A DNA stretch of 64,000 nt, taken from assembly GCA_032622095.1 (NCBI GenBank), contig CP136063.1, positions 6,615,814 to 6,679,813 of the forward strand, written 5' to 3'. The notes under the pieces are model-generated. The model was given only the letters and a program-made list of their open reading frames with translations. It was not told the DNA's origin and ran no database searches. Source of the DNA: Siphonodentalium dalli. Lineage: Eukaryota; Mollusca; Scaphopoda; Gadilida; Siphonodentaliidae. Shown here piece by piece: positions 1 to 11,571 of this stretch. The position numbers and the translations under genes are program-made. How positions within the stretch are numbered: position 1 is the stretch's first letter; each line of letters opens with the position of its first letter.

Positions 1-3000
1 AGGTTTATGTATATTGTATTGAGAAGGTGTAAGTATATTGTATTGAGAAGGTGTATGTATATTGCATTGAGAAGGTTTATGTATATTGTATTGAGAAGGT
101 GTAAGTATATTGTATTGAGAAGGTGTAAGTATATTGTATTGAGAAGGTGTATGTATATTGTATTGAGAAGGTGTAAGTATATTGTATTGAGAAGGTGTAA
201 GTATATTGTATTGAGAAGGTGTAAGTATATTGTATTGAGAAGGTGTAAGTATATTGTATTGAGAAGGTTTATGTATATTGTATTGAGAAGGTGTAAGTAT
301 ATTGTATTGAGAAGGTGTAAGTATATTGTATTGAGAAGGTGTATGTATATTGTATTGAGAAGGTGTAAGTATATTGTATTGAGAAGGTGTAAGTATATTG
401 TATTGAGAAGGTGTATGTATATTGTATTGAGAAGGTTTATGTATATTGTATTGAGAAGGTGTAAGTATATTGTATTGAGAAGGTGTATGTATATTGTATT
501 GAGAAGGTTTATGTATATTGTATTGAGAAGGTGTAAGTATATTGTATTGAGAAGGTGTATGTATATTGCATTGAGAAGGTTTATGTATATTGTATTGAGA
601 AGGTGTAAGTATATTGTATTGAGAAGGTGTAAGTATATTGTATTGAGAAGGTGTAAGTATATTGTATTGAGAAGGTGTAAGTATATTGTATTGAGAAGGT
701 TTATGTATATTGTATTGGGAAGGTTTATGTATATTGTATTGAGAAGGTGTATGTATATTGTATTGAGAAGGTGTAAGTATATTGTATTGAGAAGGTGTAA
801 GTATATTGTATTGAGAAGGTGTATGTATATTGTATTGAGAAGGTTTATGTATATTGTATTGAGAAGGTGTAAGTATATTGTATTGAGAAGGTGTATGTAT
901 ATTGTATTGAGAAGGTGTAAGTATATTGTATTGAGAAGGTGTATGTATATTGTATTGAGAAGGTGTATGTATATTGTATTGAGAAGGTGTATGTATATTG
1001 TATTGAGAAGGTGTAAGTATATTGTATTGAGAAGGTGTATGTATATTGTATTGAGAAGGTTTATGTATATTGTATTGAGAAGGTGTAAGTATATTGTATT
1101 GAGAAGGTGTAAGTATATTGTATTGAGAAGGTGTATGTATATTGTATTGAGAAGGTGTATGTATATTGTATTGAGAAGGTGTATGTATATTGTATTGAGA
1201 AGGTGTATGTGTATTGTATTGAGAAGGTGTAAGTATATTGTATTGAGAAGGTGTAAGTATATTGTATTGAGAAGGTGTATGTATATTGTATTGAGAAGTT
1301 TTATGTATATTGTATTGAGAAGGTGTAAGTATATTGTATTGAGAAGGTGTATGTATATTGTATTGAGAAGGTTTATGTATATTGTATTGAGAAGGTGTAA
1401 GTATATTGTATTGAGAAGGGGTATGTATATTGCATTGAGAAGGTTTATGTATATTGTATTGAGAAGGTGTAAGTATATTGTATTGAGAAGGTGTAAGTAT
1501 ATTGTATTGAGAAGGTGTATGTATATTGTATTGAGAAGGTGTAAGTATATTGTATTGAGAAGGTGTAAGTATATTGTATTGAGAAGGTGTAAGTATATTG
1601 TATTGAGAAGGTGTATGTATATTGTATTGAGAAGGTGTATGTATATTGTATTGAGAAGGTGTATGTATATTGTATTGAGAAGGTGTATGTATATTGTATT
1701 GAGAAGGTGTATGTATATTGTATTGAGAAGGTGTATGTATATTGTATTGAGAAGGTTTATGTATATTGTATTGAGAAGGTTTATGTATATTGTATTGAGA
1801 AGGTGTAAGTATATTGTATTGAGAAGGTGTATGTATATTGTATTGAGAAGGTGTAAGTATATTGTATTGAGAAGGTGTATGTATATTGTATTGAGAAGGT
1901 GTATGTATTGTATTGAGAAGGTGTAAGTATATTGTATTGAGAAGGTGTAAGTATATTGTATTGAGAAGGTGTAAGTATATTGTATTGATAATGTGTATGT
2001 ATGTTGTATTGAGAAGGTGTAAGTATATTGTATTGAGAAGGTGTATGTATATTGTATTGAGAAGGTGTAAGTATATTGCATTGAGAAGGTGTATGTATAT
2101 TGTATTGAGAAGGTGTAAGTATATTGCATTGAGAAGGTTTATGTATATTGTATTGAGAAGGTGTAAGTATATTGTATTGAGAAGGTGTATGTATATTGTA
2201 CTGATAAGGTGTATGTATATTGTATTGAGAAGGTGTATGTATATTGTATTGAGAAGGTGTATGTATATTGTATTGAGAAGGTGTAAGTATATTGTATTGA
2301 GAAGGTTTATGTATATTGTATTGAGAAGGTGTAAGTATATTGTATTGAGAAGGTGTATGTATATTGTACTGAGAAGGTGTATGTATATTGTATTGAGAAG
2401 GTGTATGTATATTGTATTGAGAAGGTGTATGTATATTGTATTGAGAAGGTGTATGTATATTGTATTGAGAAGGTGTATGTATATTGTATTGAGAAGGTGT
2501 ATGTATATTGTATTGAGAAGGTGTAAGTATATTGTATTGAGAAGGTGTATGTATATTGTATTGAGAAGGTGTATGTATATTGTATTGAGAAGGTGTATGT
2601 ATATTGTATTGAGAAGGTGTATGTATATTGTATTGAGAAGGTTTATGTATATTGTATTGAGAAGGTTTATGTATATTGTATTGAGAAGGTGTAAGTATAT
2701 TGTATTGAGAAGGTTTGTGTATATTGTATTGGGAAGGTGTATGTATATTGTATTGAGAAGGTGTATGTATATTGTATTGAGAAGGTGTATGTATATTGTA
2801 TTGGTAAGGTTTGTGTATATTGTATTGGGAAGGTGTATGTATATTGTATTGAGAAGGTGTATGTATATTGTATTGAGAAGGTTTGTGTATATTGTATTGG
2901 GAAGGTGTATGTATATTGTATTGAGAAGGTGTATGTATATTGTATTGAGAAGGTGTATGTATATTGTATTGGTAAGGTTTGTGTATATTGTATTGGGAAG

Positions 3001-3845
3001 GTGTATGTATATTGTATTGAGAAGTTGTATGTATATTGTATTGAGAAGGTGTATGTATATTGTATTGGTAAGGTTTGTGTATATTGTATTGGGAAGGTGT
3101 ATGTATATTGTATTGGTAAGGTGTATGTATATTGTATTGAGAAGGTGTAAGTATATTGTATTGAGAAGGTGTAAGTATATTGTATTGAGAAGGTGTAAGT
3201 ATATTGCATTGAGAAGGTGTATGTATATTGTATTGAGAAGGTGTAAGTATATTGCATTGAGAAGGTTTATGTATATTGTATTGAGAAGGTGTAAGTATAT
3301 TGTATTGAGAAGGTGTATGTATATTGTACTGAGAAGGTGTATGTATATTGTATTGAGAAGGTGTATGTATATTGTATTGAGAAGGTGTATGTATATTGTA
3401 TTGAGAAGGTGTAAGTATATTGTATTGAGAAGGTTTATGTATATTGTATTGAGAAGGTGTAAGTATATTGTATTGAGAAGGTGTATGTATATTGTACTGA
3501 GAAGGTGTATGTATATTGTATTGAGAAGGTGTATGTATATTGTATTGAGAAGGTGTATGTATATTGTATTGAGAAGGTGTATGTATATTGTATTGAGAAG
3601 GTGTATGTATATTGTATTGAGAAGGTTTATGTATATTGTATTGAGAAGGTTTATGTATATTGTATTGAGAAGGTTTATGTATATTGTATTGAGAAGGTGT
3701 AAGTATATTGTATTGAGAAGGTGTAAGTATATTGTATTGAGAAGGTTTATGTATATTGTATTGAGAAGGTGTAAGTATATTGTATTGAGAAGGTGTAAGT
3801 ATATTGTATTGAGAAGGTTTATGTATATTGTATTGAGAAGGTGTA
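1..3845 (+). repeat. 24-bp minisatellite array, forward block
   Basis: About 160 tandem copies of a 24-bp unit (core gagaaggtgtatgtatattg). The main variants are gtgtaagtat, gtgtatgtat, gtttatgtat and, between about 2710 and 3120, gtttgtgtat with ttggtaag or ttgggaag. Because 24 is divisible by three and the unit lacks stops in several frames, frames of 600 or more codons run through it, with an 8-residue translated repeat. One unit near 1905 has lost two bases and shifts the frame. No splice sites or non-repetitive coding sequence is present, so this is satellite DNA. The window starts inside the array, so its true left end is not visible. Confidence 0.97.
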
Positions 3846-4155
3846 CTTACACCTTCTCAATACAATATACTTACACCTTCTCAATACAATATACATACAC
3901 CTTCTCAATACAATATACTTACACCTTCTCAATACAATATACATAAACCTTCTCAATACAATATACATACACCTTCTCAATACAATATACATACACCTTC
4001 TCAATACAATATACATAAACCTTCTCAATACAATATACTTACACCTTCTCAATACAATATACATACACCTTCTCAATACAATATACATACACCTTCTCAA
4101 TACAATATACTTACACCTTCTCAATACAATATACATAAACCTTCTCAATACAATA
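3846..4155 (-). repeat. 24-bp minisatellite, inverted block
   Basis: The same 24-bp unit continues in reverse complement (cttctcaatacaatatac...) for about 13 copies and ends at 4155 in unique sequence. The switch is at gagaaggtgta/cttacaccttctc, so the two blocks face each other and the junction could fold as a hairpin. It could be a real inversion or an assembly artefact. Confidence 0.95.
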
Positions 4156-4157
4156 AA

Positions 4158-5130
4158 AGTGCTCGACTGCATACTAATCTTGCACAAAATAAAAAAAATT
4201 AATCTGGTGCCGAAACGTCTCCGATGCAGTCAAATGTCGGAAACCCATGTGCGTTAAGTTCCGAAACGTCATGCACTCACTCTGGTAAGTGAACATCTCA
4301 CTGCGCATGACTATCATTGTAGTGTGGTAATAAATGCACCTAACCACCGTCGATGTTTCGTCTGAAATAATTAGCGAAGTTTCGAAAAAGATGGTGGATA
4401 GAGTATCGATAGACAAACACTAGTTAGAGCACAATCCCTTTTGTGCAATCGTTCCCTGGTTGTTGGTAAAATACACCAATTCCAAGGCTGGCGAAGGAAT
4501 GGTTCAGTGATGATCCAATTGTTAGGCACACGCAACTCATAAGAGACAACTCGCACGGGCGCTTCAAAGTGGGACCAGTCTGTGTTGTTTGGGACATATA
4601 TATTCACATTCCACGTTGTTGGGCGTGGCTAACCGGCTATTGTGTCCAATCGCGGCCAGCGCACGGATTGTGCCTCGTGGTCAAAACACGCTCAACGGCA
4701 CATTTCCAGTTGATTGCATTATGTGGGATCAATTGTGCTCTAAGTCGGTCAGAGCACGCGAATTGTTCTTTACCAGAATAAATCTCGTCTTCTTCTCGAT
4801 TAATTATGGTAAAGAACTGTTCTTGTGCTCTAACCATTACCTTATGTCCACGTGGGGCCAAACACATCGCTTCGAAAAAAAACCTTAACGACAACGATTA
4901 TGATTATTGAACACTGTTATACTTGCACGGAATGCCTAATATATACCACTAATACATGGCGTGTGCCAAGGCTACAGACGGGGATTATGATGACTGAGGT
5001 TCTCTGAATACATCCGTATAAGTTTTTGTGAGTCGACTAACAAGAACGGATTTATCAGAAATAATGCAAACAATTAATGTATGGTGCAGTGAGCTTTGCT
5101 TCGCACGATCCAACAAGCATATTATGTGAT
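4158..5130 (+). repeat. Dispersed/segmental repeat, copy 1
   Basis: This sequence (starting ctcgactgcatactaatc) is matched by 5577-6130. Shared blocks include ccgaaacgtcatgcactcac, taagtgaacatctcactgcg and acttgcacggaatgcc-like stretches. Copy 1 is longer because a 412-bp inverted-terminal-repeat element (4423-4834) interrupts it. No credible gene was found; short frames here are not conserved between the two copies. Confidence 0.8.
4423..4834. mobile_element. 412-bp MITE-like element with 12-bp TIRs
   Basis: Perfect 12-bp terminal inverted repeats, gttagagcacaa (4423-4434) and ttgtgctctaac (4823-4834), bound sequence that is absent from the duplicate at 5577-6130. Internally the gtgctct/agagcac motif recurs, including a hairpin at about 4734-4757. 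A longer imperfect inverted repeat pairs 4751-4776 with 4807-4833. There is no transposase frame, so it is non-autonomous. The target-site duplication is unclear and the superfamily is not assigned. Confidence 0.75.
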
Positions 5131-5576
5131 CCGCCATATCAAAATAAGTCGTACGTCGGGATTTCAAATACTGAGTAAATACATAAAATATAAAAACTGC
5201 TAAAAATCCGAAAAAAATATTATTACTTTTTTGGACACATTTGTAGATAGTTCTACTCTGTCGACATAAAGTAGCATAAAGTGAAGTTTGTGTATATTAC
5301 GGTGCTTTTATAATTTGGACATATAGGGGTGTGTATTCTGTTCATAATTTAGCTAATTTGTTTGTCATTATATTCGATTATTTCTGATTATCTCATGCTG
5401 ACGATGACATTAGCAATCCAATAAGTTTGGACCGCAACAAGACCTTAAGTGTGTGAGCTATTTAAATCTCGTATCATACTCTATAGCATGCAACACATGA
5501 CTAAATAAACAAAATTTCGACTTACGACCAGTTTTGATATGCCGGGTCTCATATTATGAAAAAATTCAGCAACAAT
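5131..5576. other. No recognisable feature
   Basis: AT-rich spacer between the two copies of the 4158/5577 repeat. No long frame, tandem repeat or terminal repeat was recognised. Confidence 0.6.
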
Positions 5577-6130
5577 ATTCTGCTCCACTGCGTACTTATC
5601 ATGTACACAATCAACAAAATAAATCTGGCGCCGAAACGTATTCGATGCTTGGACGAAAAATTCAAATGCGGAAACCCATGTGCATTAGGTTCCGAAACGT
5701 CATGCACTCATTCTGGTAAGTGAACATCTCACTGCGCATGACTATCATTGTAGTTGCGTAATAAATACACCTAACCAACGCCGATGTTTCGTCTGAAATA
5801 ATTAGGAAGGGTTGGCAAATGATGGTGGCAAGAGTAACGATAGACTAACACTACCTAGTCTTGTCCGTAAAATTCATGTGGGGGCCAAAAAAAAAACTTA
5901 ACGACAACGATTATGATTATTGAACACTGCTGCTTTCACGGAACGCCAAATTATATAGCACTAATAAATGTCGTGTAGATTACGGGCGGGAACATGACGA
6001 GTGAAGTGCTTTGAATACATCCCTATAGGTTTGTATACATGGTAAGTCGAATAACCAGAAAGGATTTATCACAGATAATGCACAATTAATTGCTGGTAAA
6101 TGCAGTGAGTTTTGTTTCCGACATGAATAT
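5577..6130 (+). repeat. Dispersed/segmental repeat, copy 2
   Basis: Homologous and co-oriented with 4158-5130 but without the 412-bp insert, so it acts as the 'empty site' for that element. Divergence is substantial (many substitutions and small indels), so the duplication is not recent. Confidence 0.8.
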
Positions 6131-6159
6131 TGTGAAAAACGTCAGTAATAATATTCTCT

Positions 6160-6450
6160 TTTTAAACCAGAAAATATTCGAAATAAAATGACTATTAATC
6201 GACAGAAGGATTTCCGGACAGGAGTCTTCGATTCGTATATAATATGTTCTACCCCGGTAACTATATAATACATGTTTACAAAGAGATAATCCACCTTTAT
6301 GCCCCGGTAACTATATAATACATGTTTACAAAAAGATAATCCACCTTTATGCCCCGGTAACTATATAATACATGTTTACAAAAAGATAATCCATCTGTAT
6401 ACCCCGGTAACTATATAATACATGTTTACAAAGAGATACTCCACTTTTAA
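6160..6450 (+). mobile_element. Right end of a TTAA-flanked foldback MITE, terminal part amplified
   Basis: Matches the right arms of the elements at 31671-32199 and 24398-24852: aaatattcgaaataaaat, then gacaggagtcttcgattc, then accccggtaactatataata, ending aaagagatactccact just before ttaa (6447-6450). The last 50 bp (ccccggtaactatataatac...) is repeated four times in tandem from 6251 at exactly 50-bp spacing. The left half of the element is missing. Confidence 0.75.
6251..6450 (+). repeat. 50-bp tandem repeat, 4 copies
   Basis: Copies begin at 6251, 6301, 6351 and 6401 (accccggtaactatataata or gccccggtaactatataata). They differ by only a few bases. The unit is the terminal segment of a dispersed MITE. 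Confidence 0.92.
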
Positions 6451-6944
6451 TGATGACTGAAACACGGTGTCTGTATCTTTGAATGATTTGCTGACACGAT
6501 AACCACTGCACTGTTATGACACAACCACTACGATTAAAAAGTGTGCATAACTCGATGACGAATTACCCAAAACGTTGCTTAATTTAATCCGTCGCTATTG
6601 CGAAGCCTGTCTATTTGCCGATTTAAATTGATGGGATTATGAATATGACTCGACATCATCATGCGAAACTAGCCTTTTTTGGCTGACTGAGTAATACATG
6701 TATGTATAGTACATATGATAGTTGCCATTAGACATTTTCTGAACAGATGAAAACACGCGATTTGTGTAACTCTGCACATGTCGCAAATCTGTCAATTTCA
6801 GAAATCATACACACAACGTTAAACGAACCAGCGCTATCCAACATCCATAGCATACTGTCAATTTTCATCTTGATCAATCAAAAAGGTGTCAGCTTCCTCA
6901 CTATATTGCACGTCGGAATGCAAACAATATATATATACATACTG

Positions 6945-7807
6945 AGTCGTGCCTCCATAACTCTGACATATATATATACGCCAGTACCAGTAATCGTATG
7001 GTCACAGATGCAATTTCGGAGGAAGTGCATTGACATGTTTCCAGAATGGCAGATCAAGAATTTCGAAGGTAGTGGGTTCGAACCCATGTTCAGACTGATA
7101 CGCTTCCTAACTCTCGGTGAAAGGGCTTCCTTTTTAAGGATGTCCCCGTAGCCGAGGTGGTTAGGTCGTGGATAAGATCATCACAGCCTGTGCTAGACGA
7201 GGTTGGCGTGGGTTCGAACCCCGGCATGGATGAAAATCGGGACCGGTTTTCAAGCTTGATTTGGTTTGGGGAACATCTCGATGTACCATTCCGATCGACA
7301 CATGGCTATTTCGATAAGAAATGAGAATTTGTTCACTCAAATATGAAGCAATGAACACACACACTGAGTCCGTGCCTCCATAACTCTGACATATATATAC
7401 GCCAGTACCAGTAATCGTATGGTCACAGATGCAATTTCGGAGGAAGTGCATTGACATGTTTCCAGAATGGCAGATCAAGAATTTCGAAGGTAGTGGGTTC
7501 GAACCCATGTTCAGACTGATACGCTTCCTAACTCTCGGTGAAAGGGATTCCTTTTTAAGGATGTCCCCGTAGCCGAGGTGGTTAGGTCGTGGATAAGATC
7601 ATCACAGTCTGGGCTAGACGAGGTTGGCGTGGGTTCGAACCCCGGCATGGATGAACATCGGGACCGGTTTTTAAGCTTGATTTGGTTTGGGGAACATCTC
7701 GATGTACCATTCCGATCGACACATGGCTATTTCGATAAGAAATGAGAATTTGTTCACGCAATTATGAAGCAATGAACACTCATACTGAGTCCGTGCCTCC
7801 ATAACTC
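6945..7807 (+). repeat. 421-423-bp tandem unit with tRNA-like pol III promoter boxes
   Basis: Two full units and the start of a third; gcctccataactctgacata occurs at 6951, 7374 and 7795. Each unit holds an A-box-like tagccgaggtgg (7149-7160; 7570-7581) followed by a B-box ggttcgaaccc (7211-7221; 7632-7642), plus a second B-box upstream (7075-7085; 7496-7506). This resembles the head of a tRNA-Ser/Leu-type SINE. The acceptor-stem halves do not pair, so it is not a working tRNA gene. The units are nearly identical, implying recent amplification. Confidence 0.8.
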
Positions 7808-7808
7808 T

Positions 7809-7845
<37 letters not shown>
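7808..7845. repeat. (TA)n microsatellite
   Basis: Uninterrupted alternating TA run at the broken end of the third 421-bp unit. Confidence 0.95.
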
Positions 7846-7849
<4 letters not shown>

Positions 7850-8008
7850 CTGCTTTCAGCATTAGGCAGACATGACCATAGTACCATCAACTGCTCAATT
7901 ATAAACACTCTTTCTCTAGTTTTGTTCTAAATGTGACAACCAAGCTATGATCAATGGGAATTTGTGATTCCTCAAGTAATATGAAATATACAAATTATGA
8001 GGTCTGCC

Positions 8009-8692
8009 TAATGTTAGAAGGACCATTGACCATCATTAGGCGGACTGCGACATTATACAGACGAAATCCGGTCTGCCTATTTTTTGCATACCAGTCACAA
8101 CTAGTTATCTGGTGCTTTAATTGTTAACATCTCTCCTTGTTCAACCGATTTAGGTTGTCTTTTGTCTATAAAATGATGGGATTGACAAATTTTGTGTTAA
8201 GGGCATTTCAGCCCCGATAATTTTGAGACATGTATATTCTGTCGATATATAGTTTCGTCATTGTGCAGTCGAAACATCCACAGCGGTCTTGAAAAAATCA
8301 ACTTTTCTGGATTTGCATTTTTAATGTATAGGATGTAGCAAAAAAGGAGATAACTGACCAAATGTCATTAAAACATCGAGAAATATGGTGAATACATCGA
8401 AATTGAGTACAAATTTCGGGATTGAAAAAAGACCGCACAATGATGAAACTATATATCGATCGAATATACATGTCTCAAAATTATCGGGGCGGAAATGCCC
8501 TTAACAAATTTTTTTTCAATCCCATTATTTTATAGACAAAAGAGAACCTAAATCCGTTGAACAAGGAGAGGTGTTAACAATTAAAACGCAAGCTAACTAG
8601 TTGTAACTGGCATGCAAAAATTAGGCAGACCGGATTTCGTCTGCATAATGTCGCAGTCTGCCTAATGATGGTCAATGGTCCTCCTAATGCTT
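8009..8692. mobile_element. 684-bp foldback element with ~250-bp inverted arms
   Basis: The left arm (about 8009-8272) and right arm (about 8431-8692) are inverted copies. Landmarks are aggaccattgaccatcatta, ctgcgacattatacagacga, aagggcatttcagccccgat and gagacatgtatattc, each present again in reverse complement. A loop of about 160 bp separates them. A decamer close to gtctgcctaa/ttaggcagac recurs near both ends and also just outside the left end (7863, 8003). No transposase frame is present, so this is a non-autonomous foldback/MITE. The superfamily is unassigned because no target duplication is clear. Confidence 0.85.
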
Positions 8693-8702
8693 ACTCTACA
8701 TA

Positions 8703-8741
8703 GCTATATATATATATATAGCTATAGCTATTTATATATAG

Positions 8742-8787
<46 letters not shown>
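8703..8787. repeat. TA-rich microsatellite
   Basis: Runs of (TA)n interrupted by agctatagcta-type palindromes, directly flanking the foldback element. Confidence 0.9.
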
Positions 8788-8792
<5 letters not shown>

Positions 8793-8938
8793 TGTAATAA
8801 GCCGTAAATGTTACGGTAAAATACCGACAGCACAATAGCCAGTTATATGCCTAAAATAGTAAACGGTCCTTTCCGTATTGTAATTTTGTTCACGATTTAT
8901 TGATCAATTGACCAATTACTAATTTCGATCAATGTTAA

Positions 8939-9161
8939 CCATACGAATCGGTTACACATTTTAATACCATACGAATCGGTTACACATTTTAATACCATAC
9001 GAATCGGTTACACATTTTAATACCATACGAATCGGTTACACATTTTAATACCATACGAATCGGTTACACATTTTAATACCATACGAATCGGTTACACATT
9101 TTAATACCATCCGAATCGGTTACACATTTTAATACCATACGAATCGGTTACACATTTTAAG
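8939..9161 (+). repeat. 28-bp minisatellite, ~8 copies
   Basis: Unit ccatacgaatcggttacaca plus ttttaata, repeated at exact 28-bp spacing. One unit near 9108 reads ccatccgaatcgg. The near-identity of the copies indicates recent expansion. Confidence 0.96.
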
Positions 9162-9399
9162 ACATAAAGGAACAAAGCTATCACTGTTATAACTGAAATT
9201 GTACAGAGTCACTTTAGAACACACCTCCTCATTCGTGTCTTAATACTAGTGGGTGCATCAATAGTGCATCCGTATATACTGAACTGTCAGTAACAGTCAC
9301 ACATAGTTGGATTGAAATGCGCAAGACATTTAGTAATACGTAATAACTGGGTGATGATTTGGTGACAAAATTATCATAGTCAGACATGTCTTGACAAAA

Positions 9400-11571
9400 A
9401 TGTATATCATAATGCATCGTTCCGTCTAATACTAATCAGGGTTCGCTCTGACACTTGCCAAATTTACCAATGTCAAACTAATTTTCATTTGGCAAAAACT
9501 ATTTTCTTTTTGGCAAAATATTTGGCAAGTCAGGTTTTAAATTCTCAAGAATGAAAACTTTTGGTCACTCGTGACATTTGTTTCAGGAAACCATCGCAAT
9601 TAGTGTTGGGTGGTCTATACGGTTAGAACATGTTAACACCTTTATCAAGACGCAGTTAGTGTGATAGCATTAGTATCGATGAGATTACTACATTATGTAT
9701 TGTTGTGGTGTTTACATAAAGATAATCCTGTTTTTGATTTGCCCTTCTGGTGAAACAACCCTTCAACAATTGTATTGTTCGGTAATTTATTTGTTGTTAT
9801 ATTATAAACCATAGCAAAAGATTTATTCAAACAGCGCTTGTCGAAATATAAGACTCATTTTTTGAGAAACTGATAGCATTATTTTGGCAATTTCTAAAAT
9901 AATTTGGCAAAATATATTTTCATTTGGCAAAATATCTGGCAAAAGAAAATTTCGGTCCAGCGGGAACCCTGATACTAATGTTAGTTTACATAGGATTGTT
10001 TTAAATACATGCGTTAGTTTAAATAGGATTGTTATAAATACATGCGTTAGTTTACATAGGATTGTTATAAATACATGCGTTAGTTTACATAGGATTGTTA
10101 TAAATAAATGTGTTAGTTTACATAGGATTGTTATAAATACATGTGTTATTTTACATCGGATTGTTATAAATACATGCGTTAGTTTACATAGGATTGTTAT
10201 AAATACATGCGTTAGTTTACATAGGATTGTTATAAATAAATGTGTTAGTTTACATAGGATTGTTATAAATAAATGTGTTAGTTTACATAGGATTGTTATA
10301 AATAAATGTGTTAGTTTACATAGGATTGTTATAAATAAATGTGTTAGTTTACATAGGATTGTTATAAATAAATGTGTTAGTTTACATAGGATTGTTATAA
10401 ATAAATGCGTTAGTTTACATAGGATTGTTATAAATAAATGCGTTAGTTTAAATAGGATTGTTATAAATACATGCGTTAGTTTACATAGGATTGTTATAAA
10501 TACATGCGTTAGTTTACATAGGATTGTTATAAATAAATGTGTTAGTTTACATAGGATTGTTATAAATACATGTGTTATTTTACATCGGATTGTTATAAAT
10601 ACATGCGTTAGTTTACATAGGATTGTTATAAATACATGCGTTAGTTTACATAGGATTGTTATAAATAAATGTGTTAGTTTACATAGGATTGTTATAAATA
10701 AATGTGTTAGTTTACATAGGATTGTTATAAATACATGCGTTAGTTTACATAGGATTGTTATAAATACATGCGTTAGTTTACATAGGATTGTTATAAATAT
10801 ATGCGTTAGTTTACATAGGATTGTTATAAATAAATGTGTTAGTTTACATAGGATTGTTATAAATACATGCGTTAGTTTACATAGGATTGTTATAAATAAA
10901 TGTGTTAGTTTACATAGGATTGTTATAAATAAATGCGTTAGTTTACATAGGATTGTTATAAATAAATGCGTTAGTTTAGATAGGATTGTTATAAATACAT
11001 GCGTTAGTTTACATAGGATTGTTATAAATACATGCGTTAGTTTACATAGGATTGTTATAAATAAATGTGTTAGTTTACATAGGATTGTTATAAATACATG
11101 TGTTATTTTACATCGGATTGTTATAAATAAATGCGTTAGTTTACATAGGATTGTTATAAATACATGCGTTAGTTTACATAGGATTGTTATAAATACATGC
11201 GTTAGTTTACATAGGATTGTTATAAATACATGCGTTAGTTTACATAGGATTGTTATAAATAAATGCGTTAGTTTACATAGGATTGTTATAAATACATGTG
11301 TTATTTTACATCGCATTGTTATAAATAAATGTGTTAGTTTACATAGGATTGTTATAAATAAATGCGTTAGTTTACATAGGATTGTTATAAATACATGCGT
11401 TAGTTTACATAGGATTGTTATAAATAAATGCGTTAGTTTACATATAATTGTTATAAATAAATGCGTTAGTTTACATAGGATTGTTATAAATAAATGCGTT
11501 AGTTTACATAGGATTGTTATAAATACATATGTTAGTTTGCATAGGATTGTTTTAAATACTAAATTAAATAA
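9400..11571 (+). repeat. Satellite array, mainly 33-bp units
   Basis: Outside the hAT insertion (9437-9971) this is a tandem array of the 33-bp unit agtttacataggattgttat plus aaatacatgcgtt, with c/t and a/c variants (aaataaatgtgtt, aaatacatgtgtt). The left-most monomer, before and after the inserted MITE, is of the 63-bp type. Long frames on both strands, with an 11-residue translated repeat, are a by-product of 33 being divisible by three. Confidence 0.95.
9437..9971. mobile_element. 535-bp hAT-type MITE inserted in a satellite monomer
   Basis: Begins cagggttcgctctgac and ends gtccagcgggaaccctg (imperfect TIRs starting CAGGG). It is flanked by a perfect 8-bp target duplication, atactaat, at 9429-9436 and 9972-9979. 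CAGGG termini and an 8-bp duplication are the marks of the hAT superfamily. Subterminal regions are rich in catttggcaaaa. There is no transposase. The target is the ctaatactaatgtt part of the 63-bp satellite monomer. A second 538-bp copy lies at 34369-34906 and a 5' fragment at 33866-33970. Confidence 0.9.

Noticed and set aside
7-3946. Open frames of 639 and 677 codons with an 8-residue repeat
   Set aside because: Produced by a 24-bp satellite lacking stops; 2-bp length variants, open frames in other registers and strand, and an orientation switch all argue against coding.
1-4155. CRISPR array
   Set aside because: Units are contiguous without unique spacers, and the context is eukaryotic.
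4183-4205. tggtgccgaaac / tggcgccgaaac as a retrotransposon primer-binding site
   Set aside because: Match is short, no LTR pair ends just upstream and no polypurine tract or pol sequence follows.
7142-7230. A tRNA gene (Ser/Leu type)
   Set aside because: A and B boxes are present but acceptor-stem halves do not pair and the unit is tandemly repeated; more like a SINE head.
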